A stretch of DNA of 64,000 nt from Exophiala sp. HKRS030. Its lineage: Eukaryota > Ascomycota > Eurotiomycetes > Chaetothyriales > Herpotrichiellaceae. Positions 1 to 11,876 of the stretch are shown one piece after another. The stretch is taken from positions 1,550,001 to 1,614,000 of the forward strand of contig JAHWDD010000009.1 of assembly GCA_023897205.1 (NCBI GenBank), written 5' to 3'. Below the pieces are notes generated by a model. The model was not told where the DNA came from. It saw only the letters and a program-made list of their open reading frames with translations, and did no database searches. How positions within the stretch are numbered: the first letter of the stretch is position 1; the number at the start of each line of letters is the position of its first letter. A program made the translations under genes and the position numbers.

Positions 1-74
1 ACCTTTCAGCCTCTTCAAGAGAACCCATCGTCGTGAACCCAGTATGTAACTCGGCACTGATCCGTCTCGTGTAG

Positions 75-1130
75 CATGTTTCCGAATACGGCTTCAAATA
101 TGGCTTTCTCGGCTTGAACAACGTCAGCTCGACATTCAACAACAGCGGAAAAATCATCCACCTCGACCCGCCGACTTTGGACATCAGGGCAATTTTCTGG
201 AACGAGGCCTGGCTCTCGGATATGAACGAGACGAAGTGGTACTACTGGCCCTATGGTTTCAACTGGGAGACTCCGTCCGGCGACCGTCCCTTTCACAACA
301 CGAGCACGAGTCCCATATTCAGTGACGGCGAATACAGTTACGACCTGGAAGACCTCAACCTGAACGGAAAATGTCAACAGCTTGACACGAGCTACAAGTG
401 GGGCTTTTCGTTCCTGGTGCTGTTTAATGTCATCATGACTTTTACCGTTTGGTGTCTCGGCATGTACATACTTTGGCTGGACGCCTGGTTGAATTCGCGT
501 TTCGATCGAGCAGGACGGACCATGGGCCTCCACCGTGCTGTTCTGGACCTGGCTGCCTGCATGAACCAAGACGTTGACGAGGGTGGCAGAGAGATGATGT
601 CCAATGGGGAATTGCACGACAAGATCCGCAAAGGGCTCAACGGTGGACAGATCACGTATGAGATGCTGGACGAGAAGTGGCTCCCCGTCAGTCGTCGCGC
701 GGTTCTCGACCTGTGGTGGCTCGACAAGAAACAGGAATGGCCCGGGAAAAGGGAGAAGATGAGGCGATTTTGGCCCGAGACGAAGAGGCGTTGGCAAGAG
801 ACGAACAAGAAGGAGTTTTTGAAGCGATGGATCCCGGCACACAAGTACACGTTGGCGTTGTTCCTGTGCTCCCTGGGGTTCCTGGCAGCCGCCCTGGCCG
901 GGACGCACGCCCCTCTGTCCACGGCGATGTTGACCGTCGCGGGGTCAGCCACGGCGCTTTTCATGGACGAGGCCCCCAAAGGCAAATGGGTCGTGTTTTT
1001 GTTCTGTGCCGCGTGGGGGGCCATCCTGATACCGGTGGGACCGTTTGTCTACCTGGACAAACATCACTACGCTCTCTTGTGGGGGACGCACGATGCTTAC
1101 GCGAAACTTCATTGGTGGTATAACGAGTGA
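75..1130 (+). CDS. Multi-pass membrane protein, 3' part only
   Basis: This is the end of a gene that starts before the window. The frame is open from 75, directly after a TAG at 72-74 that fits a 3' splice site, to the stop at 1128-1130, about 351 residues. The first part carries several N-x-S/T sequons, which suggests a lumenal or outer face. A membrane segment follows at roughly 393-470, then a charged cytosolic-looking stretch, and three hydrophobic segments near the C-terminus (about 844-1055). It resembles uncharacterised membrane proteins common in filamentous ascomycetes. No catalytic motif is visible and I do not assign a function. The upstream intron donor (near 33-42) is weak, so the exact intron is uncertain. 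Confidence 0.72.
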   Translation, partial: HVSEYGFKYGFLGLNNVSSTFNNSGKIIHLDPPTLDIRAIFWNEAWLSDMNETKWYYWPYGFNWETPSGDRPFHNTSTSPIFSDGEYSYDLEDLNLNGKCQQLDTSYKWGFSFLVLFNVIMTFTVWCLGMYILWLDAWLNSRFDRAGRTMGLHRAVLDLAACMNQDVDEGGREMMSNGELHDKIRKGLNGGQITYEMLDEKWLPVSRRAVLDLWWLDKKQEWPGKREKMRRFWPETKRRWQETNKKEFLKRWIPAHKYTLALFLCSLGFLAAALAGTHAPLSTAMLTVAGSATALFMDEAPKGKWVVFLFCAAWGAILIPVGPFVYLDKHHYALLWGTHDAYAKLHWWYNE

Positions 1131-1411
1131 GAGTGCCTTTTGAGTTGGACGATCAATTGAGTATTGGAGAGGATGACAACTGTGTACAGTAGATGATTAG
1201 ATGAATGATTGAAATGACGATATGGTATATGGTAAATGGCAATCGTACTCGCGAATTGGTCCATGATTGAAAACGACCGACTCGCGCATGCATGGGCTTA
1301 AGAGTGCTACATACAGCCTCTCGGAGGGTCCAAGTGACGGCAAACGCACTTGTAGAAAGCAAGAGGTTTGTCAGAGGTTTGCCGTTAGGGGTGGTTCGAA
1401 CCGAGGTGGTT

Positions 1412-4093
1412 CTATAGGGGGTCGAGAACCAGCGGACCATTCATGTCCTCGAGAAAGAGAGTCCAGTTAAGCCACGGTATGTCGTCTGATGGGTTAAACT
1501 CGGTCGTTGGTGTGGGTTTACGCTGGTAAGTTTGGTCTTGATTTTGATCTTGATTTTGATCTTGATTTTGATCTTGATTTTGATCTTGATTTTGATCTTG
1601 ATTTTGATCTTGATTTTGATCCGGGTTTGATGGTGATGGTGATGGAACTGTAATAGGAATTTCGAGTAACCCGTTTGATACGATACTCGTAGGTGCTGCC
1701 GTCGTGCAGAGTGGTTCAAGTTGGTTGAGATGATTATGATTATCATCGTCATCGTCATCGTCATCCCTTCGCCGCCACCCCGACCTGAAAGGTTGTGGTG
1801 GTGGTATATTCGAGTTCGAGTTCGAATTCGAGTTGTGGACGTGATCGTGATTGCTTCTCAGTGACCTCACCCTGGTCATGAGTTTACCCACTGGCCTCCA
1901 CGACCTCGACGAGTCCGGGTCGTCGACGAGGTGCGAGTGCCGGTCGAAATATCTTTCCGCCACCTCAAAGGCCCAATCCGACTTCGGACCGAAAGGTGCG
2001 GCGCACAATTCGGCCAGGACGACGGCCAGGGCGTACCATTTGTCCCAGACTTTCCATGCCCATGGAGAGAACTCGACCGATTTGGTCTGTAGGTGACCCC
2101 CCATCACCTCCGTCGCCGAGGTGAGGACGTCAAAGTCGGTGTCGGTACACAAGTCCTTGTGCCAGGGTGGAATCATGGAGTCGCCACCACTGCCGGTGAT
2201 TGTGGTGGTGGTCCTAGTAGTAGAAGTACCGTTGTGTTTGTTACGCGGAAGGTGACAATAATACGGAGGTCTCCAGAGTAAGAGGTACATTGAACATGAT
2301 ATGTCGTGGGCTGCAGTCTCTGCCAACTTTTCCAATGGACTTGCCTCTGTTCTTGCTGCGTTTTCCCGTACGCGACAAAACTTGGACGCCATCGAAGTTT
2401 CAAAGGCCTTGACAATCCTCAATTTCTCATCCCAACCTTGCCGATTCGGTTCGGACCCAATCCAGTTTGGGATCTCGCAGAGCTTGAGGTGACACAACAT
2501 GGCTTCGTGCGTGAGGGAAGAAAAGGACATTTCTGTGAATTCCCCTGGGTTTCGTCGGCGTATTCCCTGCCCTTGCGGGGTTGTTTCTGAGAGATATGTC
2601 ATTTCGGCGTCGTCGATATAGAGAGGTGGTGTCTGGACGTCCGAAGACGAAAATAGCGGGAGACTCCCCCTGTCGAGGGCCGTTTGGGTATCGATGATTC
2701 CAATACTGAACCAGAGTCTACGACGTTCTTGAATCTCAAATGGCAAATAGACCCTGGCGGTGGTGCCAGGAAGAGGAGGAGGAGGATTCTGATCGCGGTC
2801 CAAATGGAGGGCCTTGCCGAGTCGGATCGCCAGGGATACTAGAGACCAACTTGCCGCACGGCTTACGTTGGTTTGTATGGCGAGCTAAAAACAAGGTACA
2901 AGATGAATGAGATGGAGTGTCGGTGAATGTTTTTGGGTCTGGGGGGGCAGGCAGGGTGGTAGAGACATTGATTTGGTGAGGAGAGGTGTTTCCAACTTCC
3001 CGGAAAACTTAACTTACAATGTATATCACGAATGCTTGGAGGGATTTCATGCTGGGGTCGCGTAGTAGATTCGCTTTCTGCAGAAAATACTCTGTTGATG
3101 TTCGGCATTGGTGGAGGAGATCCTTGCGGTTGGAGAACTTGAGCCTCTCTTGTGATTCGACGTCTGTAATGGTGCAGAGAGACATGTAGTATATGGCGAA
3201 TTCAAGGGCTTGGAGTGAGCTACTGCTGTTTGAAGTTGAGCCCGTAGAGTCATGGAGCAGTCTGATTTGTGCAATGGTGCTGGGCACGTGGAGGATCTTG
3301 TATACACTGTCCACCCTGATTCGATAGATGTCAAGTAATATAACTGATATGTCATCCGGTATACGAGGTATCCCTTTAGTAAGTGGTGAAGAGATGGTAC
3401 CAGTGGTGGTATAGCTGAATTCAGATCGATGCAGCAGCAGGGTCGTCGAGGTGACCTTGACTTTGACCTTGACATGGATTGGATATGCTCGTGCTCGTGG
3501 TTGTTTGGGGAATACCGTCGAACTCATCATCTTCTGAACTCTCGAGAATCTCTCTTAGTCCGGCTACCTATCATTCATACCAATGTGACTTGTGTGAGCC
3601 TCGTAATTGGGTATACGACCTTTGCCAGTACATACCTCTTGGAAAAGAGCAGACCAAAAGTCACCAAGTGGCACCATTGATGTTGAGGCAGATATGGCTT
3701 CCGAGTTCCCAATTGGATGTGGACTTACAGATACATGTCCCAGGTGATTAGTTGTCGAGACCGAGGATGATGGCGTGGAGTTGAAATTTCGTGGCCTCTG
3801 ATCCTGCGTTTAGGCGTAAGTATAAATACCACTTACGTTGGACTTTCAATGGGTGTCTTTACAGCTTGCAAGACGTGGAGATTCTTCAATATGTCTTCCA
3901 TCCGACTGACTCGACTTTCCAATAGGGTGGCTTTGGTGCGTTGTTTTCCACTTCGTCCGCGTGGGCGGCGGGCGCGTTGGACCACGTCGCAGACCAAATT
4001 GGCTTGTTTGCATGACGAGCAGGGTACGGCTTTGTCGCATTTTGTCTTGCGACGTCGACATCGGTCACAGCTTAGACGTGGTATCGGATGCAT
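1412..4093 (-). CDS. Zn2Cys6 fungal transcription factor
   Basis: The start at 4093 opens an exon with a binuclear zinc cluster ([11 protein letters not shown] followed by three further Cys), a basic linker and a short coiled-coil-like helix, the usual DNA-binding end of these regulators. The exon ends with a GTAAGT donor near 3837. Short middle exons follow (about 3800-3725 and 3690-3630, then one reading [12 protein letters not shown] near 3540). A longer exon down to 3018 resembles the start of the fungal-specific middle homology region. A clear intron runs 3017-2885 in phase 0. The last exon, 2884-1412, has the signature [21 protein letters not shown] and a low-complexity C-terminus with Asn-Ser, Asp and NQDQ repeats. 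Middle exon borders are approximate. The neighbouring divergent SDR is a possible target, by position only. Confidence 0.85.
1537..1620. repeat. Seven perfect copies of a 12-bp coding minisatellite
   Basis: The unit CTTGATTTTGAT is repeated exactly seven times. On the minus strand it encodes Asn-Gln-Asp-Gln units in the C-terminal region of the Zn2Cys6 factor. Because the unit is 12 bp, gain or loss of copies keeps the reading frame. Confidence 0.97.
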
Positions 4094-4815
4094 TTCGATG
4101 AAGTCGAACCAAAAGTAGCCCCCCTACCTGACTGGGATAGGATGAGGCTGTACTCCGTACTATGCTACAGTAAAGAGGTAGGCCTACGTATTGGCCCTCA
4201 GTTTGTTACCTTTAGGGCTCGGGTGTCACCTAGAAGAAATTGTTCTCGGCGCCAATTGGCCTTGGAATTTCCAGTATAGGTGGTCCAATACGTGAAAACA
4301 ACCCCTGTTAACATCCGCAGGGGCCCATTGTGTAAACGGGACAAGTCTGACTAAGTAATAAGGCATCTCTCGTATTCGTACCGTCTGGCCTTGGCATCCC
4401 TGCAAGAGATCTCGACCGTCGACCACCACGAACCCCCGAAGAGTAGACTCCTGGACCGCTCCTTGTTCCCATTAACAGAACTCGGGCTCGATTCAATCCA
4501 CACCCGAGAATTACGAAGAACAAGACCTGGAAGAAGCCGCAAATGAACGGGATTTGCGGACATATCGGACCAAAAGTTACTGTAAGTGGAGATTATTGAA
4601 TCATTGATGAATCAATGCGTTATGCCTTGGTGTATGGGAGTGAATGAGAATGGAGAGACGGAAAACTGGGTCCGTGCTTGATACAAATACTGGAAATACG
4701 TCCTGTTTCTCTTGACAAGTTCAGGTCGAAGCTACTACCTAGGATACCACTATTCCTTACAGCACTACCAAAGTGCAAAAGTGTCGGCTCGAGTTCAATT
4801 GACTCGACGGAAACC
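4094..4815. other. Divergent intergenic region between the Zn2Cys6 gene and the SDR gene
   Basis: This 722-bp stretch separates two divergently transcribed genes and should hold both promoters. It contains a TACTCCGTA nonamer at 4151-4159. I see no convincing coding exon. Confidence 0.6.
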
Positions 4816-5738
4816 ATGGCATCTCAAACTATCATCCTCGTAACCGGTGAGTCGACATCCACCTCGACCTCTTTACCGGCCGGCGCATGCTGACCGTGCT
4901 GTAGGTGCCAATTCTGGGATCGGTTTCGCCACTGCAGAGGTCATCGCATCGGCATCGCCAAATTACCATGTCCTAGTGGGAAGTCGGAATCCTGAGAACG
5001 GAAAGAAGGCTGTTGCGGATCTCAAGGCGACTGGAAACATCAAGGGCACATTGACGGATGTCCAGATTGATATAACGGACCAGTCGTCGGTCGATGCTCT
5101 TGCCAAATTCATCGGAGAGAAGTTCGGCCGCCTAGATGTGCTGGTCAACAATGCGGGTATAGGTACGTGTGGTCTCATGCTACCATCGAGCGGCTCTCTC
5201 TCTTCTACCTCCTGTCATTCTTCATTCCTAGAGACAGATTCAAACTGACCCATCCACTTTTCGTCCATATACAGCCCCAACCGACGGTAGTCTGAGAAGT
5301 ATCATGGACCGGACATTCCAAACCAACGTCACCGGACCTTTGGTCTTGACCGAGGCTCTGAAACCATTGTTACTCAAGTCGAAGAACCCATATTCGATTT
5401 ATGTGTCTAGTGGTCTCGGATCCTTGTCCATGGCAGACTCGGAAAAGGTTCTCGCCCTCGAGTACCCGGCGTATAGCGCCAGCAAATCCGCTCTCAACCA
5501 GATGATGATTTATGAGTCGAAAAACAATGCAAAGAACGGCATAAACATGAAATCCTTTGTCATGTGTCCTGGCTTCGTCCGGTCACATTTGCGTGGGAAG
5601 GAAGAGGAGCAGATTAGTGGCGGTGGTCGAGCGGGAGATCCCAAGGTGTCTGGACAAATCATTCTCGACATCGTCGAGGGGAGGCGTGATGCTGATGTGG
5701 GTAAGTTTGTATACAAGGATGGCGTGTACCCTTGGTGA
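4816..5738 (+). CDS. Short-chain dehydrogenase/reductase (classical SDR)
   Basis: An NAD(P)-dependent oxidoreductase of unknown substrate, probably cytosolic. Three exons, 4816-4846, 4905-5162 and 5275-5738, give 250 residues, normal for a classical SDR. The first intron splits the cofactor motif, and joining it gives TGANSGIG (Rossmann TGxxxGIG). NNAGI, the active-site serine region VSSGLGSL and the catalytic YSASK follow in order. Both introns have GTGAGT or GTACGT donors and TAG or CAG acceptors. The start ATG lies in AACCATGG, a good context. No signal peptide or peroxisomal tail is visible. It is divergent from the Zn2Cys6 factor and convergent with the reductase at 5992-7127. A role in a shared pathway is inference from position only. 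Confidence 0.92.
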
Positions 5739-5991
5739 AAGAATTGGATTTGTGTTGAGGAGACGACATGATTTATAAAGCGGTCCGATACCTACTTTGA
5801 AAGATCATATACTCGATACTGTCACCATAGATTGTAAAAAGAGAAATCACATCCGGGACTATGCATAGCACGCATGGTGCCTCGAGCATCATCGGAGTAC
5901 ATCAAGAATTCATAACGACAATTTTCACACGTCCTAGCTCTCGTAGGTACAAACTACTCGTACAACATCAACTTCGAGTGTGTGACACCTC

Positions 5992-7127
5992 TCACGCTTC
6001 GAGCTTGGTGACCAGTTTCCCGGTGTTGTCACCGGAAAACAACTTCAACCACGTCTTGGGAACATCTTCGAACTTTGTCGGCACGACCGTCTCGTTCCCT
6101 TCTCCGATCTTCAATTTACCGTCCTGGATGCCCTGCCTGAAGACCTTGAGGGCTTCGGCCCTCGACTTCAAGTAATCGATGACGATGAACCCTCTGATCT
6201 GCAGTCTCATGGAGATGACTTGGAAGTAATTCTTCAACATCAGTGGCTCCGAGGAATTGTACTGGGAGATTGCACCGCACGCGGCGACACGACCATACAT
6301 GGACATACGGCCGAGCATCAAGTCGAGGATCTCGCCGCCCACGTTGTCAAAGTAGACGTCGACACCGTCAGCGGTGGCGTTCTTGAGGTCCTCTTCGAAA
6401 GATGAGGATCTGTAGTTGAGGCCTGAAGTCAAAGACCAATCAGTATCGAGATTTGGTTTTTGGAAGGGCCCAATCCAAGTTCGTAGGGTCGGAACTCACA
6501 TTTATCTGCACCTAGACTCTCGACCCAGCGACATTTGTCCTCACTGCCTGCGATACCGACGACATTGCTGGCTCCGACAATGTGCTTTGCAATCTGAACG
6601 ACCATGCTACCCGTGGCACCGGCCGCGCCAGACACCACCACCTTGTCGCCCTTTTTTGCTTCCGAGATGACCACGAGGCCATAGTAGGCCGTCAAACCCG
6701 TGCTTCCCAGAGCGCCGAGGTAGTGCGTCAAGCTCAAGCCGTTGGGGAGTTGTTCGACCGGAGTGACGGTGGCGGCGTCCAGGACGGCATATTCGTTCCA
6801 GTCGCACACACCCTGGACGATGGCGCCCTTGGTGATGTTTGGGGACTTGCTATCTAGAACCTCGCACAGGCCCCGGGCTCGCATTGGTTCTCCCACCTCG
6901 ACCGGTTGGACGTACAGACGATCCTTGGGCACATCCGGACTGATCCAGCCTCGTTGCGCCGGGTCGTTGCTGTAGTAAAGGACCTTGACCAGGATCTGGT
7001 CGTCCTTGAGCGCTGGAAGGTCTCGAGTCTGTAGAGTGAAGGTTGGCTCGTCACCCGAAATGGTTGCGAGACCTTTCGGTTTGTTTGTTAGGATCCAGCT
7101 CCTGGTCTTGGTGGGTAGTCCTGGCAT
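5992..7127 (-). CDS. Zinc-independent medium-chain reductase (PTGR / leukotriene B4 12-hydroxydehydrogenase type)
   Basis: A NAD(P)H-dependent alkenal/enone or quinone-type reductase of the MDR superfamily. Exons 7127-6500 and 6422-5992 are joined by a 78-nt intron (GTGAGT to CAG) in phase 1 and give 352 residues. The N-terminal GroES-like domain carries the subfamily signature SNDPAQRGWI and lacks the zinc-binding cysteines. The Rossmann part shows GAAGATGSMVVQIAK and the conserved YFDNVGGEILD and GRVAACGAISQYN segments. The start at 7127 (MPGLPTKTRSW) is the first true ATG in frame. Length and motif order match fungal homologues. The substrate is unknown. The gene is convergent with the SDR, and their stops lie about 250 bp apart. 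Confidence 0.93.
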
Positions 7128-7968
7128 TGTGTCGTGATGTTGCAAGATTGTCGTTCTCGGAGGCAGTTGCGCAAAGGGTTAATGAGACAACAAACAGTAT
7201 GATATGACTTTACTGACAACAATACATTTATATCTCCAGACTTTGTATAGAAAGTGAGTGTGCCATTACTAATGTACGTCACTTTTCTAGTGGAGAGACG
7301 TTGCCGTATCCGAAAGATAGCCGGGCGATTTGTTAGGCTCTATTATTAAGAAGCCGAGGAAGCAATCCAGTTGCAGCACCACCACAAAAGAGGGAGACAA
7401 GGCTGTGTATCTAGAAGTGGAGATTTACTGGGGGACAAGGCTCTCAAATACATACAATACTCTCCTCTCGCTCTCCATTCTCCCTATAGCCTATTATTAT
7501 AGACCTTCTTTTCCATATATTGATTTGATCATCGACATCCCTGGGAATGCACCCCGCACCGTACTTTTCTGCCAGTAGAACAACATTCACCCGGTCAATC
7601 TCCTGACTATTTCTGTTGATCTATGCTAGGTAAGGAAACAGGCTTTCACTTCCGGCAGATGCAGTGACATGATATGTGCAGCAACTCCGCTTCATGATGC
7701 TTTGTTCTCTCCTGCCTACTCTGTGTGAGGGGTTCGAAGATTTTGCATATACATAACGTCATTAAGATCGTTTGAAACCGTAGCACGATCTTCTAAAGGT
7801 CTCAGACGTACATCCAGATCGTGTGGAATATATCAAATTAAAGGAGACTCTGGAATTCTCTCGCTGGACTTTATCGTTGTGGACTCCCGGGCCAAAACAA
7901 TCACACATATTATATGAGGTAGCTAGCTAGGCGCGAGTACACTTCGTGACGGATTCAAAGCTGCCGAG
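7128..7968. other. Divergent intergenic region, no gene seen
   Basis: This 841-bp AT-rich stretch lies between the starts of the minus-strand reductase and the plus-strand secreted protein. Only short open frames without coding character are present. It should contain both promoters. Confidence 0.6.
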
Positions 7969-9239
7969 ATGAAGTCGTTGATAATACTCTTCGTTTCATT
8001 CTTCCTCAACCTCGTCGCCTATTGTCCGACCTCTGCCGCACAAGAGGACCCAAGGGTGAAAGTGGCACTGACACTTCAACATCCGGTCAACGGCATCAGT
8101 ACAACCCCCGAGGGTCGTCTGTTCATCCTCTATGCACGTGTCGATGGCTCGACCGGCCCTCAGGTCGCCGAGTGGCACAATAACAGCGGTCCAACACCGT
8201 ACCCGGATGCAGAATGGAATTCTTACGCGGCCGGAAAGGACCCTGCGACACATCTGATACGGACCAACTCTCAACGCATCGGTCCAGATGGAACATTGTG
8301 GTTGGTGGACACCGGTTCACCTGGTTTCGGGGAGCCCGTCATTCTACCTGATGGACCAAAACTTGTCCAGGTGGATTTGACCACGAACAATGTGACCAGA
8401 GTGTACAATCTTGGGAGTGAGTGACATCTTCAAACTTCATCAAATAACGGGTCAAGTTTGGACCAGAGTACTCAGTAGATGATACACAGATGTCACTTTG
8501 GCCACCAGTCTCATCGACGACGTACGGTTCAACCCCTCGGTCGGCCTGGCGTACATCACCGATGCCGGTGCGCCTGCCATCATCGTCCTCGACCTCGAAA
8601 GTGGTGAGGCAAGGCGCGTTCTTGAAGATGATCCAACCACGAAAGGATTCATGCCCGTGTCCGCAGAAGGCAAACTGGTCGGCGGACCGACAGGCATGAC
8701 ATACCTCTACGTTTATGCGGATCAGCACGAGGTCTCTCCCGATGGGAAATATTATTACTACCAGCCTTGCGAAGGGGGCATGTCCCGGATCGCGACCCAA
8801 TACCTCAATGACGCCTTTTACAATTCCACTCTCGCCAGTGTCCTCTCGCAATACCCCGAGCCGTACGCTCTGACTCCCTCCACCGGCGGCACAGCAATCG
8901 ACGCGCAGGGAAACGTCTACAATAGCGACACGAACCGGCAGTTGGTTCTGAAGATAGCCCCGAACGGCACCTCGACAATACGTCAGTTACCACCACACGC
9001 CGCCCCCTTGATGTTTTTTATGCATAACTGACTTGACCTTTTTCACCGTAGTTGTCCAAGATCCTCGTCTTTTATGGATCGACGCAATGTGGATCGACAC
9101 GTACGGAAAATTGTGGATGCCAGCCGCCCAGCTCAACCGTGGAGTAACTTTCAATAACGGCTCGAACTACATCCAGAAGCCGCTTTACGTTTATACCATT
9201 GACATAGGAGTCGGACCTTCTCCGATTGATCATGCTTAG
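7969..9239 (+). CDS. Secreted major royal jelly / yellow-family protein
   Basis: Three exons (7969-8416, 8490-8981, 9052-9239) encode 375 residues. The N-terminal 24 residues (MKSLIILFVSFFLNLVAYCP...) form a signal peptide, so the product should be secreted. The mature part has the beta-propeller character of the royal-jelly/yellow family: a repeated L-W-x-V-D-like strand (GTLWLVDTG), DVRFNP, YITDAG, LSPDGKYYYYQP-like text and a final LWIDAMW. Introns are 73 and 70 nt with phases 1 and 0/1 that restore the frame cleanly. Fungal members are poorly studied; some yellow-family proteins bind amines or have rearranging activity, but no function is assigned here. Several N-glycosylation sequons are present. 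It stands alone between long intergenic stretches. Confidence 0.85.
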
Positions 9240-11876
9240 CAGAGAGTGTTTTCGCTATGGAAATAGCAAAGTAGAAGTCATGTCTGCTACGGAGTAAATA
9301 CCAGACTTGCCCAAGTTTGGTAATTTGTGTACAGTGTTTTCTAAAGTTCATAAGAGAACACTAATAGCACTAAAATGGGTTCAGTTCACTTCATTACAGT
9401 TGCCACCAAGTTGTACTATATTTGCAATGGAAAAGATGGTGAAAACTGCTCGAAACTCATTTTACTATCTTCAAAATATATAGTGATAGAAAGGTACTTG
9501 AGTATATTTTGGGAAAGGATTTCTTTCGCTCAGATTGGGACAGATTAATGGGGTTGCAACGAACGAGATTCTTCCAGCATCATCTCGACTGCTGGTCGTT
9601 CAGTGACAACCCTTGGGTGTAAAGGCTTGCCTACCTTGTGTCTCCAAGGAGAGAAGGCCAAAAATGAGGAACAAAAAAAGGGAGGACACAGAAGCTGTCA
9701 GAAACAAAGAGCTGGACACTCCTCTTCGATCAGAAACTCTGTGTCACAACTGTCCAAACAAGGAACTCACAGCTACAGCGAAGAGACCAAGGTCTCTTTG
9801 AAAGAAAAGGTTGACAGCCATCCTTGAACAATCTCACCCGCTGGACGGGGGATTTGACAATGTCCCTGACCGCTGAAAGCACCCATAGACAATAAGCACT
9901 TGCTTCAATTCATAACCTCTCAGACCATAAAACCATTGTAGAAAGAGATCTCACCAGGGAGTCTTTTCTAGGAACACACGTGGGGTGTGAGGAAGAAGAA
10001 GTAGCAAGAAGATAGACAGACAGTCATACAATCAAGAAAAGTTTTGCGAAAAGAAGGACGCTATCGCGGCGAGCGATAAGTGTACGAAGATCTAGTTACT
10101 CGATCGACCTGACACCGTGAATGTCGTGAAGACCCGTACAGAAGTCAGGTAACGAGGGCGAATAAGTGGCGAGAGAGGTTGCGAGCGAAAAAGGATGTCG
10201 ACAAAGATCACACAGAGTTCGATGTTGTTGTTGTGGAGTTACTGACACGCCCTGAGTGCACCTGGTGCTTCCTTGTCCACGAGTAGTCCTGTGATAGTAT
10301 GAGTGGGAAAATGAAAAGAATGGCAAAGGCCAGGAGAGGAGGGAGAGGGTTGGGGTGGGTGATTGTGGTTAGTGATCGAGCGAAGCTGGCCAGACCAACG
10401 GTGGAAATAGTATCTCTCTGACAACAAAAACGGGATGATCATGGCATAGTGTCGCGTTTCTTCTACTAAACTTTCTTCGGCAATAACTGCGACGACGCTG
10501 CTGGACGATAATTCTAGAATTAACTCAGTTGTACTCCGTATTTGCTCCGTAAATCACTAACGCCCGTCACCCCAGTGAACACACTTAAGCGGAATATCGA
10601 GGAGAGATATCTCGGGCGTAACAGTGATGGTTACAGTACCTACTAGGATTTACTCGGGTGCCTGCCTATTCATCAGGCTCACAGCTATGTCTCTTGGTGT
10701 ACGGGTATGAAATTCGTTATGAGAAGAGACGAGGGAAAGCGAAGATTTCCCGGCGCGCGCAAGCTCGTCATAGAACAGAACATCTCGCGAGCTTGTGGAG
10801 GACTGCAATTTTGTCGAGACATCATGTTGACGCATCACATCTGCCTCTCACTGCTGACGTTTGCAGGGAAGTAGTGAACTCAGGAGATATGGTAGAAAAT
10901 GATCGATACATCGTCGGATAATCTCGTTCGGAATTCCCTTGTCGCTCGATCGTCATAGATTGTATGCAGCATGTGGTGTCCGCCTATGTGCTTTCAGTTG
11001 GCCTTCGAGTGAGAATGAATGCATTTTGTTTGACAGTTTGCCATTCGTGCATTGATTTTCACGTAGAAAGATATTATTCCGTGGGCATTGTCGCGCTTCT
11101 CGTAAGGTTTCGAGTGCCTCTTCCACACATATGTCCTTGATCCTCAAGAGGCTTTTGTCAGACCACATCTAATATGCAATAGCACCATCGAGAAGGGGTC
11201 CTGCAACGATACTAGTATTCTCGCTTCGACACGGCGAGCAGTAAAACTAGTAAAGTCAGTACTGACTTGATATCACCTTGCTGCTGCATTGTCCAATCTG
11301 CATTTCATACAAATACAAAATAGAAGGCATGCTTATGCTTGAATGTGGCAGTGTGGAGATGAGATCAATCGCATTCCATACACTCCTCGACCCTTTCGCG
11401 GAGCGACTCGACTAGGATTATCCTTAAAATGAGTCCTGTTGCTGCTACGGAGTACTCCGTACATTGCATCGAATTGTTTCACCGTAACAACCCAGTCGGA
11501 CGGAAGTGGCGATGTTTTAGTGACTAAGTCACCCGAGTGCGTATAGTGTGAATGAGGTCTCGCATGCTCTCTAGCGTGTCCTGCAGGCATGCTTTACCAA
11601 GTTACTTACCTATGGTGATTATTGTCTCAGGGTACTTGAATTGGAGGATTAGGTTGGTGGTTATCATGAAAAAGCATCTGGTCGAAAATGATGGCCGTGG
11701 TGCTTTTGTCTCGTGGACTGATTACTAAGTAGTCACGTGGTGATAAGCCGATAAGCAAAGTGCATCCAAAAAAGAATTTTAGAAAATTGCGGAGAGCAGA
11801 CCAGTATTCCTTTGCGACGCAGTTTCACCAACATAGACATAACCCCCTGATACGTTCGAGAACGAGCCGCCCCCTC
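9240..11876. other. Long gene-free stretch (2.6 kb)
   Basis: No exon chain, tRNA or transposase fragment is recognisable on either strand. Open frames are short and have no family resemblance. A TACGGAGTA nonamer sits at 9288-9296, a TACTCCGTA at 10532-10540, and a perfect 16-bp palindrome of the two at 11446-11461. The right edge should include the RRB1 promoter. It may hide a non-coding RNA or a decayed element, which I cannot see from sequence alone. Confidence 0.55.
11446..11461. repeat. Perfect 16-bp palindrome TACGGAGTACTCCGTA
   Basis: Two inverted copies of the nonamer TACGGAGTA overlap to form a perfect palindrome. The same nonamer recurs in several other intergenic regions of the window. 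Confidence 0.9.

Noticed and set aside
1391..1402. GGTTCGAACC resembling a tRNA B box
   Set aside because: The flanking bases do not make a T-arm or acceptor stem, and no anticodon arm is present upstream. The palindrome is probably chance.
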